Positions 8,442-15,552 of a DNA stretch of 54,582 bases are shown here, one piece after another; within the stretch, counting starts at the first letter, position 1; each line of letters opens with the position of its first letter. The position numbers and the translations under genes were made by a program. Location: NCBI RefSeq assembly GCF_023333595.1, contig NZ_JAIQZM010000042.1:1-54582 (forward strand), read 5' to 3'. The notes beneath the pieces were generated by a model. It worked only from the letters and a program-made list of their open reading frames with translations, was not told where the DNA came from and did not search any database. This DNA is from Argonema galeatum A003/A1 (lineage in GTDB: Bacteria; Cyanobacteriota; Cyanobacteriia; Cyanobacteriales; Aerosakkonemataceae).

Positions 8442-9986
8442 TTAACTAAACCGTCGAGAAAAGTCAGCCTCAATTTGTCGGACGACAGTTAAAGCTGAGT
8501 AAGAGACGCCAGCAGTACCTTCACCGGGATGAGTCGAGTCGCCTACTAACCAGAGATGCTTGATGGGAGTGCGATTGGCAAAGCCAAACGGGCCAAAAGT
8601 GGATACTCTTTGACCGATGCCGCCGACAATGCCGCGATCGCGTGCTGTAAAATGAGCAAAAGTCCGAGGTGTAGCAGCTTCAACGTGGAGAATGGTTTCT
8701 GGGGTAAGGTGGAAATATTGAGAGAGACGAGCGATCGCTTCCTCAGTATATTTATCCTTAAAATCATCATAATTGGCACAATTCCACCACTGTCTAACAT
8801 CCGTAAAAGAAGAAGCCGTAATAGTTGCTTTACCATCGGGGGCGCGACCATCTCCTGGATGACTTACCGAGACAAACAAGGAATTGTTTTCCCCGATCGG
8901 CCCCTCCCCATCATACAAAAATTGTAGGTGAGGCGGACATCCCGGCGGAATCGCACTTTCCTCTACTCCCAAATAAACAACAAAAGCACCCGACGCTGGC
9001 GGTAATTTATCCACCCGACGACGATAACCTTGGGGAATAGTTCTACTTCTCTGCGGTTCGTTTATTTCCCCTGACAACAGATGCACCAAATTTTGTGCGG
9101 TAACATTTGCCACAACAATGTCAGCCGATTCAGTCCAGACTTCACCAGTTTTCTGATTGCGGATGCGGACGCCAGTAGCTTTTCCGTTTTCCACACAAAT
9201 ACGATCGACACTGTGGCGCATTAACAGCTTACCGCCATCTCGCTCTAGGGCTTCCACGAGGCGATCGCTCAACACCTGCATACTACCCACAAGATGATAC
9301 AATCCTTGAGGTTCTTGAGAAACACCCAAAGCAGTAGCAGCATATAGCAAAGCAGTTTCTTCAGCATCTACCTGAGAGTAGAGCTTTAGTTGTAAATCCA
9401 GAAACGTTCTCAAGCGCCGATCGTCACCCAGCCCATATATCCGCAAAGCATCGCCAACCGTCAGAAAAGTGTAAGGCAGGGTTAATATTGTATCAGGACG
9501 AACTGCTTTTGTCAACTGCCACAAATCCCACAAGTTACGGGGTGGCAACACCGGGTCGCGAGATTGAAAAGCCCAACTGTAGCGGAACAGATTTGCCAAC
9601 AGCTGCCAAAAGCGATCGCTACCGGGAAATTGCCGCTGCCGTTCCGCCTGCCATCGTTGGGGGTCGCGCCAGACATTAATCGGTTCCGTCTCACCCGGTA
9701 GATACACAGCACAAGCTGGATCGCACTTCGTCGCCGCTGGTATCTCAATCTCTAATTCCGAGAAGATGCGGTGATGAATGCCGCCCGGTTCCAGTCCAGC
9801 AACCTGAGTAGCACCCACATCGAAGGTAAATCCTTGACGTTTAAAAGTAGAAGCGCATCCTCCGGGTACTAAGGCTTGTTCGAGAACCAGCACTTGGTAA
9901 CCGCGATGAGCGAGTAGCGCTGCTGCTGTGAGACCGCCAATTCCAGCACCGATGACGACTATGTGTGGGGATTTTAGGCCGGACAT
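8442..9986 (-). CDS. crtD: C-3',4' carotenoid desaturase CrtD
   Basis: A 514-aa FAD-dependent desaturase of the phytoene-desaturase family. The N-terminal dinucleotide fold is clear (VVIGAGIGGLTAAALLAHRG, then VLEQ and PGGCASTFKRQGFTFDVGA), and the C-terminal flavin segment ends HLWLVGDSTHPGEGTAGVSYSAL. The cyanobacterial CrtD group introduces the 3',4' double bond in myxoxanthophyll synthesis, which fits length and overall pattern. A CrtO-type ketolase or CrtH-type isomerase is the alternative, but the segment CDPACAVYLPGE and the length favour CrtD. No other carotenoid gene is nearby. It is divergent from the GST gene, with an AT-rich 108-bp promoter region between them. Confidence 0.8.
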   Translation of the reverse strand: MSGLKSPHIVVIGAGIGGLTAAALLAHRGYQVLVLEQALVPGGCASTFKRQGFTFDVGATQVAGLEPGGIHHRIFSELEIEIPAATKCDPACAVYLPGETEPINVWRDPQRWQAERQRQFPGSDRFWQLLANLFRYSWAFQSRDPVLPPRNLWDLWQLTKAVRPDTILTLPYTFLTVGDALRIYGLGDDRRLRTFLDLQLKLYSQVDAEETALLYAATALGVSQEPQGLYHLVGSMQVLSDRLVEALERDGGKLLMRHSVDRICVENGKATGVRIRNQKTGEVWTESADIVVANVTAQNLVHLLSGEINEPQRSRTIPQGYRRRVDKLPPASGAFVVYLGVEESAIPPGCPPHLQFLYDGEGPIGENNSLFVSVSHPGDGRAPDGKATITASSFTDVRQWWNCANYDDFKDKYTEEAIARLSQYFHLTPETILHVEAATPRTFAHFTARDRGIVGGIGQRVSTFGPFGFANRTPIKHLWLVGDSTHPGEGTAGVSYSALTVVRQIEADFSRRFS

Positions 9987-10094
9987 GAAGCAATAATTAT
10001 TGTTAAGGATTATTAAAATAATAATATTTTATGAACCATTTATCAAGCTTTCGTGGTATTGCTAATGCAGTGAAGCCTAAAATATTAACTACAG

Positions 10095-10748
10095 ATGTCA
10101 GAATTTAGTTTAGTAATTGGCGACAAAAACTATTCTTCTTGGTCTCTGCGTCCTTGGTTAGTTCTCAAACAATTAGGGATTGACTTTGACGAAGTAAGTA
10201 TTCCTCTTTATACGGGTACATATAAACAGGAAATTTTGCGTTATTCTTCCAATGGTAAAGTGCCGATATTAATACACAATAATTTGACAATATGGGAATC
10301 ATTATCAATTAATGAGTACTTAGCAGAATGTTTTCCAGAAGCAAAACTATGGACCCAAGACCGGCAAGTAAGAGCGATCGCTCGTTCTATTAGTAACGAA
10401 ATGCACGCGGGTTTTCTCAATCTGCGCCAAAATATGTCGATGAACATTTGCGCTAGTTTACCTGGACAAGGGAGAGAACCAGGAGTAACAGAGGATATTC
10501 AACGCATCGCTAACATTTGGCAAGATTGTCGGCAAAAGTTTGGTAAGTCAGGAGACTTTCTCTTCGGTGATTTCAGTATTGCTGATGCCATGTTTGCTCC
10601 TGTTGTTTCCCGTTTTATTACTTATGGTGTAGAATTAGATCCGATTTCCCAAGCCTACATAAAAACTATTTGGTCTTTGCCAGCGATGCAAGAATGGGTA
10701 AGTGCTGCTCAAGCTGAACAAGCTGAAACAGAAAACAGAACGAATTGA
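10095..10748 (+). CDS. Glutathione S-transferase family protein
   Basis: A 217-aa cytosolic GST. The thioredoxin-like N-terminal domain contains NYSSWSLRPWLVLKQL, where the Ser of the SSWS stretch is a plausible glutathione-activating residue, followed by the cis-Pro segment GKVPILIHN and the gamma-site ESLSINEYLAE. The C-terminal helical domain includes FSIADAMFAPVVSRF, the conserved helix-capping Asp region. Family members detoxify electrophiles or peroxides; substrate unknown. It is divergent from crtD, so shared oxidative-stress control is possible but unproven. Confidence 0.9.
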   Translation: MSEFSLVIGDKNYSSWSLRPWLVLKQLGIDFDEVSIPLYTGTYKQEILRYSSNGKVPILIHNNLTIWESLSINEYLAECFPEAKLWTQDRQVRAIARSISNEMHAGFLNLRQNMSMNICASLPGQGREPGVTEDIQRIANIWQDCRQKFGKSGDFLFGDFSIADAMFAPVVSRFITYGVELDPISQAYIKTIWSLPAMQEWVSAAQAEQAETENRTN

Positions 10749-10953
10749 AAAGTTTGAGCTTTAACTATTTGGGATTCTTTTTGACTGCGATCGATGTTTG
10801 AGCGGTTAAGGCCCCTAATCCCTGGCGCTTAGCATGGGGCACAAGTGATGAAATCTGCATAGCGTCAATGCTTTCCGTGTATTTACCAGAGCATATTAAG
10901 AACCGTAACGATTAATATAGGAGAAGTAACAGCGATCGCAACTTTAACAACAC

Positions 10954-12249
10954 ATGACATCAACCCTGCTGAAATCTCCACCGCTAAACGCCCCCACACT
11001 CTGCCGACTACCTAACGGTCTGACAATTGTGGCCGAACAGATGCCGGTGGAAGCCGTGAACCTGAGTCTCTGGGTGAACGTTGGCTCAGCGGTAGAATCG
11101 GATGAGATCAACGGCATGGCTCATTTTTTGGAACACATGGTTTTTAAAGGAACCAACAGACTGGCAAGCGGTGAGTTTGAGCGATACGTTGAAGAGCGAG
11201 GCGCAGTCACCAACGCCGCGACCAGTCAAGATTACACTCATTTTTACATCACATCGGCTCCCAAAGATTTTGCCGCTTTGGCACCATTGCAGATAGATGT
11301 AGTGCTTAACCCCAACATTCCAGACGAGGCGTTTGAACGGGAGAGATCGGTAGTTTTAGAAGAAATTCGTCGCGCAGAAGATAATCCCCGCCGCCGCACT
11401 TACCAGCGATCGATCGAAACCGCCTTTGACCAACTGCCCTACCGTCGCCCAGTCTTAGGCCCAGCATCGGTAATTGAAGGGCTTACCCCTCAGCAGATGC
11501 GCGATTTTCATGCCGGTTGGTATCAACCTCAGTCGATAACTGCCGTAGTAGTAGGTAATCTCCCGGTTAAAGAATTAATTGATATTGTCACAGACGGATT
11601 TATGCAGGGTCGGGGCAAGTCATACTTAGCCACTCAATCTGGGGCAGTCGATCGCCCTACTTTCCAGTCAGAACAGCCTTTTAAAGAAATTGTTCGCCGC
11701 GAGTATATTGATGAAAGCTTACAGCAAGCACGGCTGATCGTGGTTTGGCGAGTGCCCGGTTTGACTCAGTTAAATCAAACATATCCGCTGGATGTAATAG
11801 CGGCAATTTTAGGACAAGGGCGGACATCTAGGTTGGTGCGGGATTTGCGGGAGGATCGGCGGTTAGTTACCAATATTTCTGCCAGCAATATGACTTATCA
11901 GTTTCAGGGTACGTTCCAGATTTCAGCGCAGTTGCCGTTAGAAAATGTAGCGGAAGTTGAAACTGCGATCGCGCAACACATCCGCACCCTCCAAACAGAA
12001 CCCGTTACCGAAGCGGAGATTGCCCGCGTCCGCACACAAGTGGGAAATCGGTTTGTTTTTGCTAACGAAACGCCAAGCGATCGGGCCGGAATATACGGCT
12101 ATTATCAATCCCTGGTGGGAGATTTAGCGCCATCTATGAATTATCCAGCTCGCATTCAAGCCCTGGATGAGGTGGATCTTCAACTTGCTGCCGATCGGTA
12201 TTTGTTTGATGATGCTTATGGTGTAGTAGTTCTTAAGCCTAACGCCTAA
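10954..12249 (+). CDS. M16 family zinc metallopeptidase
   Basis: A 431-aa single-unit M16 peptidase (PqqL/processing-peptidase-like). The inverted zinc motif HxxEH is intact (GMAHFLEHMVFKGT, about residues 52-65) and the distal Glu lies in the ERSVVLEEIRRAEDNP segment about 75 residues later, so it should be catalytic. The second half contains the usual RY-type substrate region (GQGRTSRLVRDLREDRRLV). No signal peptide is evident, so it is probably cytoplasmic. Cyanobacteria usually carry two M16 genes side by side that may work as a pair; no second one is adjacent here. Confidence 0.92.
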   Translation: MTSTLLKSPPLNAPTLCRLPNGLTIVAEQMPVEAVNLSLWVNVGSAVESDEINGMAHFLEHMVFKGTNRLASGEFERYVEERGAVTNAATSQDYTHFYITSAPKDFAALAPLQIDVVLNPNIPDEAFERERSVVLEEIRRAEDNPRRRTYQRSIETAFDQLPYRRPVLGPASVIEGLTPQQMRDFHAGWYQPQSITAVVVGNLPVKELIDIVTDGFMQGRGKSYLATQSGAVDRPTFQSEQPFKEIVRREYIDESLQQARLIVVWRVPGLTQLNQTYPLDVIAAILGQGRTSRLVRDLREDRRLVTNISASNMTYQFQGTFQISAQLPLENVAEVETAIAQHIRTLQTEPVTEAEIARVRTQVGNRFVFANETPSDRAGIYGYYQSLVGDLAPSMNYPARIQALDEVDLQLAADRYLFDDAYGVVVLKPNA

Positions 12250-12269
12250 AGGCGCGGCTACACGAACGA

Positions 12270-12287
12270 AGACCGCCTACGCGGTCT
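12270..12287 (+). terminator. Hairpin after the M16 peptidase gene
   Basis: AGACCGC-CTAC-GCGGTCT forms a perfect 7-bp stem with a 4-nt loop 20 nt after the stop codon. The following AAAATCTC has no T-run, so it is a weak intrinsic terminator candidate or a fragment of a dispersed repeat. Confidence 0.45.
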
Positions 12288-12323
12288 AAAATCTCAAAAT
12301 TTATTTGACGCTGTGGGCGTGTG

Positions 12324-12480
12324 CGGTAGTATCGGTTACCTGAAAAATTCGTCTTCTTCTCTTATCTGCGTTCATCTGCGTGTATCTGTCTTCATCTGCG
12401 GTAAAAATTTAACCAACGATGACAACAGACAATTTGACGATATTACTCAACTACTAACGATACAACCGGACAGGATATTA
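12324..12480. repeat. Dispersed ~150-nt intergenic repeat, copy 1
   Basis: The stretch reads CGGTAGTATCGGTTACCTG..., CTTATCTGCGTTCATCTGCG, CTTCATCTGCGGTAAAAATT, AACCAACGATGACAACAGAC and ends near ACAACCGGACAGG. It is homologous along its length to 35855-36046, where a 47-nt segment interrupts it. An internal 'ATCTGCG' motif repeats. Function unknown. Together with the next palindrome it fills the 337-bp gap between the peptidase and kinase genes. Confidence 0.8.
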
Positions 12481-12492
12481 CCCATTTTATCG

Positions 12493-12534
12493 CCCAGATG
12501 TAGGGGCAATTCATGAATTGCCCCTACATCTGGG
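12493..12534. repeat. Perfect 42-bp palindrome
   Basis: Two 21-nt arms with no spacer, core TGTAGGGGCAATTCA and its complement, centred at 12513.5. The inner 30 bp recur exactly at 13488-13517, on the other side of the kinase gene. It belongs to the common cyanobacterial GTAGGGGC palindrome class. Confidence 0.9.
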
Positions 12535-12586
12535 GAGAAAAGCGCCAACAAAAACGTAAGTTTTGTCTTCGTGAAAATTTCTCATC

Positions 12587-13456
12587 ATGATATGGAAACA
12601 AATTGATGCTCATATTACCCAGGTGACTGGCGAGAAATTTCACAGCCAGCAGAGGCTCAAGGTGAGTGGCGGCTGTATCAATCAAGGCTACGCTATTAGC
12701 AACGGCTCTAGCACCTATTTCGCCAAACTCAACCAAGCGTCGCAAGTTGATATGTTTGAGGCAGAGTCGCTGGGACTGCAAGAAATGTGGGAAACGCAGA
12801 CTATCCGCATTCCCAAACCAATTTGCTGGGGAATTGCGGACGAGTCTGCCTACATAGTATTAGAATGGCTCGAACTGGGTGGTAAAGGTGGAACGAGTGC
12901 TTGGTCAGAGATGGGGCGTCAGTTGGCGGCGATGCACAAAGCCTCCAGCAGTAAAGGGTTCGGTTGGAATCCCAACAATACGATCGGTTCCACACCTCAG
13001 ATTAATACTTGGACATCTGATTGGGCAGAGTTTTTTACCGAACACAGGATTGGCTATCAACTAAAATTGGCGTCTCGACAGGGTGGTAGCTTTAGCCAGG
13101 GAGAGCGTTTACTCAAAGCGATTCCAGAACTGCTGGCGAGTCATGAACCTCAACCATCTTTGGTACATGGCGATTTATGGTCGGGTAATGCCTCGATTAC
13201 AACGTCAGATGAGCCGGTAATTTTTGACCCTGCACTATATTATGGCGATCGCGAAGTGGATATCGCCATGACGGAATTGTTTGGCGGTTTCCCCGCCGCA
13301 TTTTATGGCGGTTATAACGAAGCTTGGCCTCTAGATCCGGGCTACGATCGGCGCAAAACGCTCTACAACTTATACCACATTCTCAATCACTACAATTTGT
13401 TTGGCGGCGGTTACGAGTCGCAGGCAAACCAGATGATTAAGCAAATTTTAAAATAG
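12587..13456 (+). CDS. Fructosamine kinase family protein
   Basis: A 289-aa member of the fructosamine-3-kinase family (aminoglycoside-phosphotransferase fold). These phosphorylate ketosamines on glycated proteins or amines and so promote deglycation. Visible signatures are GGCINQGYAISNG (nucleotide loop), YFAKLN (the ATP-binding Lys), the catalytic loop LVHGDLWSGNASI with Asp and Asn, and IFDPALYYGDREVDIAM (metal-binding Asp). The length is typical. It stands alone, bracketed by two copies of one palindrome. Substrate unknown. Confidence 0.92.
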   Translation: MIWKQIDAHITQVTGEKFHSQQRLKVSGGCINQGYAISNGSSTYFAKLNQASQVDMFEAESLGLQEMWETQTIRIPKPICWGIADESAYIVLEWLELGGKGGTSAWSEMGRQLAAMHKASSSKGFGWNPNNTIGSTPQINTWTSDWAEFFTEHRIGYQLKLASRQGGSFSQGERLLKAIPELLASHEPQPSLVHGDLWSGNASITTSDEPVIFDPALYYGDREVDIAMTELFGGFPAAFYGGYNEAWPLDPGYDRRKTLYNLYHILNHYNLFGGGYESQANQMIKQILK

Positions 13457-13487
13457 ATTCAGTAATGCCAGAAGCCGGGTTTCTAGA

Positions 13488-13517
13488 TGTAGGGGCAATT
13501 CATGAATTGCCCCTACA
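13488..13517. repeat. Perfect 30-bp palindrome, second copy
   Basis: TGTAGGGGCAATTCA followed directly by its complement; identical to the inner 30 bp of 12493-12534. It sits between the convergent kinase and hetZ genes and could act as a terminator hairpin in either direction. Confidence 0.9.
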
Positions 13518-13547
13518 ACAGTTTTTTGACTTTTGTGAGCAGCTTAG

Positions 13548-14831
13548 CTACGCTACAAGCTTACCCTTGCTCCCAACAGCTACGGACAATGAACAACAAC
13601 CGCCCCTTTCGCCTACAGCCTTGGGCTTCGGGGTTTCCGAGTTGCGAACCTTCCAAGCGATTTCCAACATATTCATCCACTGCTTTTGCACCTGTTTGGG
13701 CGTCACTTTGAGGGCTTTGGCAATTTCCTCGTCAAGTTTGTGGTTCTGTTTGAGATGCAGTAGCTGCTGTTGTTGGGGGGAAAGTCGATCGAAAAACGTT
13801 TCCCATTGCTGAGAAGACATTCCCAGTTTTTGGTCGATATCTGCCCCTAACCACTGATGTACGAGTTTCCAGTGGGAGACGCGAGCGAATTTTTCCACAT
13901 GGTACTTAAAGCGCTGTTGCAGGTAATCGCGCTCGCGGGGCGTTATACCGAGAATAGCGTCAATATCTGGGGCTGCCAAGTCTTGGAGTTTTAAGACTAG
14001 GTAATCTACACAGTCTGATTGATCTTGAGACTCTAGATATTCCAACAGTTCGGAGATGACGCGATCGCGCAATACCCCTTCCGATGGGTCAATTGTTTCA
14101 GCTACAATCTGCGATCGCAGCTGCTGCATCAGCGATGACTGCATACCTGTCTGATCTTGATCTCCCTTGGGCATTTCCACCGCCTGTTCGATATCCAGCG
14201 CAGTCTCAGCAGGTTGGCGTTTGACAAACGCTTGGGCTCGCAGCACGATCAGCTGCTGGGTATTACCCCCTGGCAAAGTAATCCGTCGTTTGGCATAATG
14301 CTCGATAAATGCCATATACTCAGCCAATTCCAACTGAGTGCGGGGCTTATAGTCTTGTGCAAGCTCATTTTCGCGCCGAAAAGCTTTAAAAGACTCTATG
14401 TAAAAGTCTTGCAGGAAGTCCTCAATTAGGTTAGTGCGCCCTTGAAAGCCCAACTGAGATTGCGGCAGTGCTATGTATCGATAAACGATCGCACTGAGGT
14501 TGCTATGCAGTTCAACGCGACCCTGTTTAGGCCCTAAGCGGTAATAGGACAGACACTTTTCCAACCTATGACGCCCCAAGGTGAGCTGCCAGGAGCGGAT
14601 TTGACCGGAACTTTGGATGCGGGAACTCTTACGGCAAACCCGTTCTACTTCCAGCGCCATTCGGGAAGCCACCCCCTTAACTTGCAAGGATTGGGAGCCG
14701 ATTGATGCCCACAGTTCCTCCAGCAACAGCTGGGTTAAAGTTTGAGAGTCGTAGTTTTTTGGCAAATGTTCCGGAGAGTTGAGATCGATGATAGAAGTTG
14801 GATTGAAATCGTTGGCAGTTGTGATGTTCAT
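13548..14831 (-). CDS. hetZ: HetZ-like differentiation regulator
   Basis: A 427-aa protein whose pattern matches cyanobacterial HetZ: ELWASIGSQSLQVKGVASRMALEVERVC near the N-terminus, QLTLGRHRLEKCLSYYRLG, a conserved helical core (FLQDFYIESFKAFRRENELAQDY), and a C-terminal helix-turn-helix-like part (KLDEEIAKALKVTPKQVQKQWM). In Anabaena HetZ acts early in heterocyst differentiation with HetR; homologs also occur in filamentous species without heterocysts. It differs at its C-terminus, where the last 20 residues are Gly/Cys/Ser-rich and likely unconserved. PatU, often adjacent in other genomes, is not seen here. The upstream gap of 720 bp may hold its promoter. The family is recognised by eye. 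Confidence 0.72.
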   Translation of the reverse strand: MNITTANDFNPTSIIDLNSPEHLPKNYDSQTLTQLLLEELWASIGSQSLQVKGVASRMALEVERVCRKSSRIQSSGQIRSWQLTLGRHRLEKCLSYYRLGPKQGRVELHSNLSAIVYRYIALPQSQLGFQGRTNLIEDFLQDFYIESFKAFRRENELAQDYKPRTQLELAEYMAFIEHYAKRRITLPGGNTQQLIVLRAQAFVKRQPAETALDIEQAVEMPKGDQDQTGMQSSLMQQLRSQIVAETIDPSEGVLRDRVISELLEYLESQDQSDCVDYLVLKLQDLAAPDIDAILGITPRERDYLQQRFKYHVEKFARVSHWKLVHQWLGADIDQKLGMSSQQWETFFDRLSPQQQQLLHLKQNHKLDEEIAKALKVTPKQVQKQWMNMLEIAWKVRNSETPKPKAVGERGGCCSLSVAVGSKGKLVA

Positions 14832-14973
14832 GGTATTGACCCTAAAAACTAATTTGACGAATTACAGAAACAGAAAATGAAAATTTTGTGGCTGTATCAC
14901 CCGATTGTGTGATTTTGATGTCGATCGTGTGAATATTTGATAAAGTAGGTTTCAAGTCTTTTCCTTGTGGTAA

Positions 14974-15150
14974 AGTCAGCTTTCTCAGCATGGATTCCAT
15001 AAAGGCGAACCAAACTATCTTTGTCGTACTTCAGGAAGTCCCTTAGTGGAATCCGATTTTCAGACCGGATTTGCCGAGCGAATCGAGCGGGAATGTCTGA
15101 GTCGGGGTGTTAATAAAATGAAACTTTGGGTGAACGAACGAGCCAGCTAA
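14974..15150 (+). pseudogene. Possible remnant of an IS1-type transposase zinc-finger region
   Basis: An open frame of 58 codons without a start encodes SQHGFHKGEPNYLCRTSG and later ERIERECLSRGVNKMKLWVN, ending in TAA at 15150. The first part resembles the N-terminal zinc-ribbon of IS1-type InsA proteins (pattern hGxxxKxxxNYxCxxCG), with the second Cys of the last pair replaced by Ser; the second part loosely resembles the following helix-turn-helix. There is no Met at the front and no downstream transposase, so if real it is a decayed fragment. Weak call. Confidence 0.3.
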
Positions 15151-15451
15151 GTTAATCACAACTTTATTCCCCATCAGTGAAACAATTTGTAACTGTAAGA
15201 GCCAATTATCCTGACATAGAGCCGGTTACAGCGAATGCTTAACTTGACGAATGGCCGAAGAATCGGAAGTCTTTTGAGTAGTCATAGTCTTTATAAAAGA
15301 GGAAACGGTCTAGGCGCTCGGTAAAAATAACTATTAGTGTCTGTTAAAGTCATTGCCTTATCTCGATAACATCCCCATAACCCCAGTTTCGTATGTCAGT
15401 GAAAAACTGTCGATAGGGATAATGTGTGCCAGTTAGTAAGGGTGAATATCG

Positions 15452-15505
15452 GGAAAAGTAAGGTGAGGAGGAAAAAAAGTTAGAAAAAATCTGGAAAAGT
15501 AAGGT
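15452..15505 (+). promoter_or_regulatory. 13-nt direct repeat upstream of the NB-ARC gene
   Basis: GGAAAAGTAAGGT occurs twice (15452-15464 and 15493-15505), 41 bp start to start, i.e. about four helical turns, ending 48 bp before the ATG. A TATACT hexamer (15506-15511) directly follows the second copy and could be a -10 element. This arrangement suits an operator bound on one face of the DNA; the regulator is unknown. Confidence 0.45.
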
Positions 15506-15552
15506 TATACTGAAAGAGCAAGTTGTTACGACTATCTAGGCAGTAAAAGCTA

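Larger units (their letters stand above)
14832..15552. other. 720-bp divergent intergenic region (hetZ / NB-ARC gene)
   Basis: Both flanking genes are transcribed outward, so this region must carry their promoters. It holds a short degraded reading frame (14974-15150, annotated separately), a 13-nt direct repeat at 15452-15464 and 15493-15505, and otherwise no recognisable gene or RNA. Confidence 0.6.
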
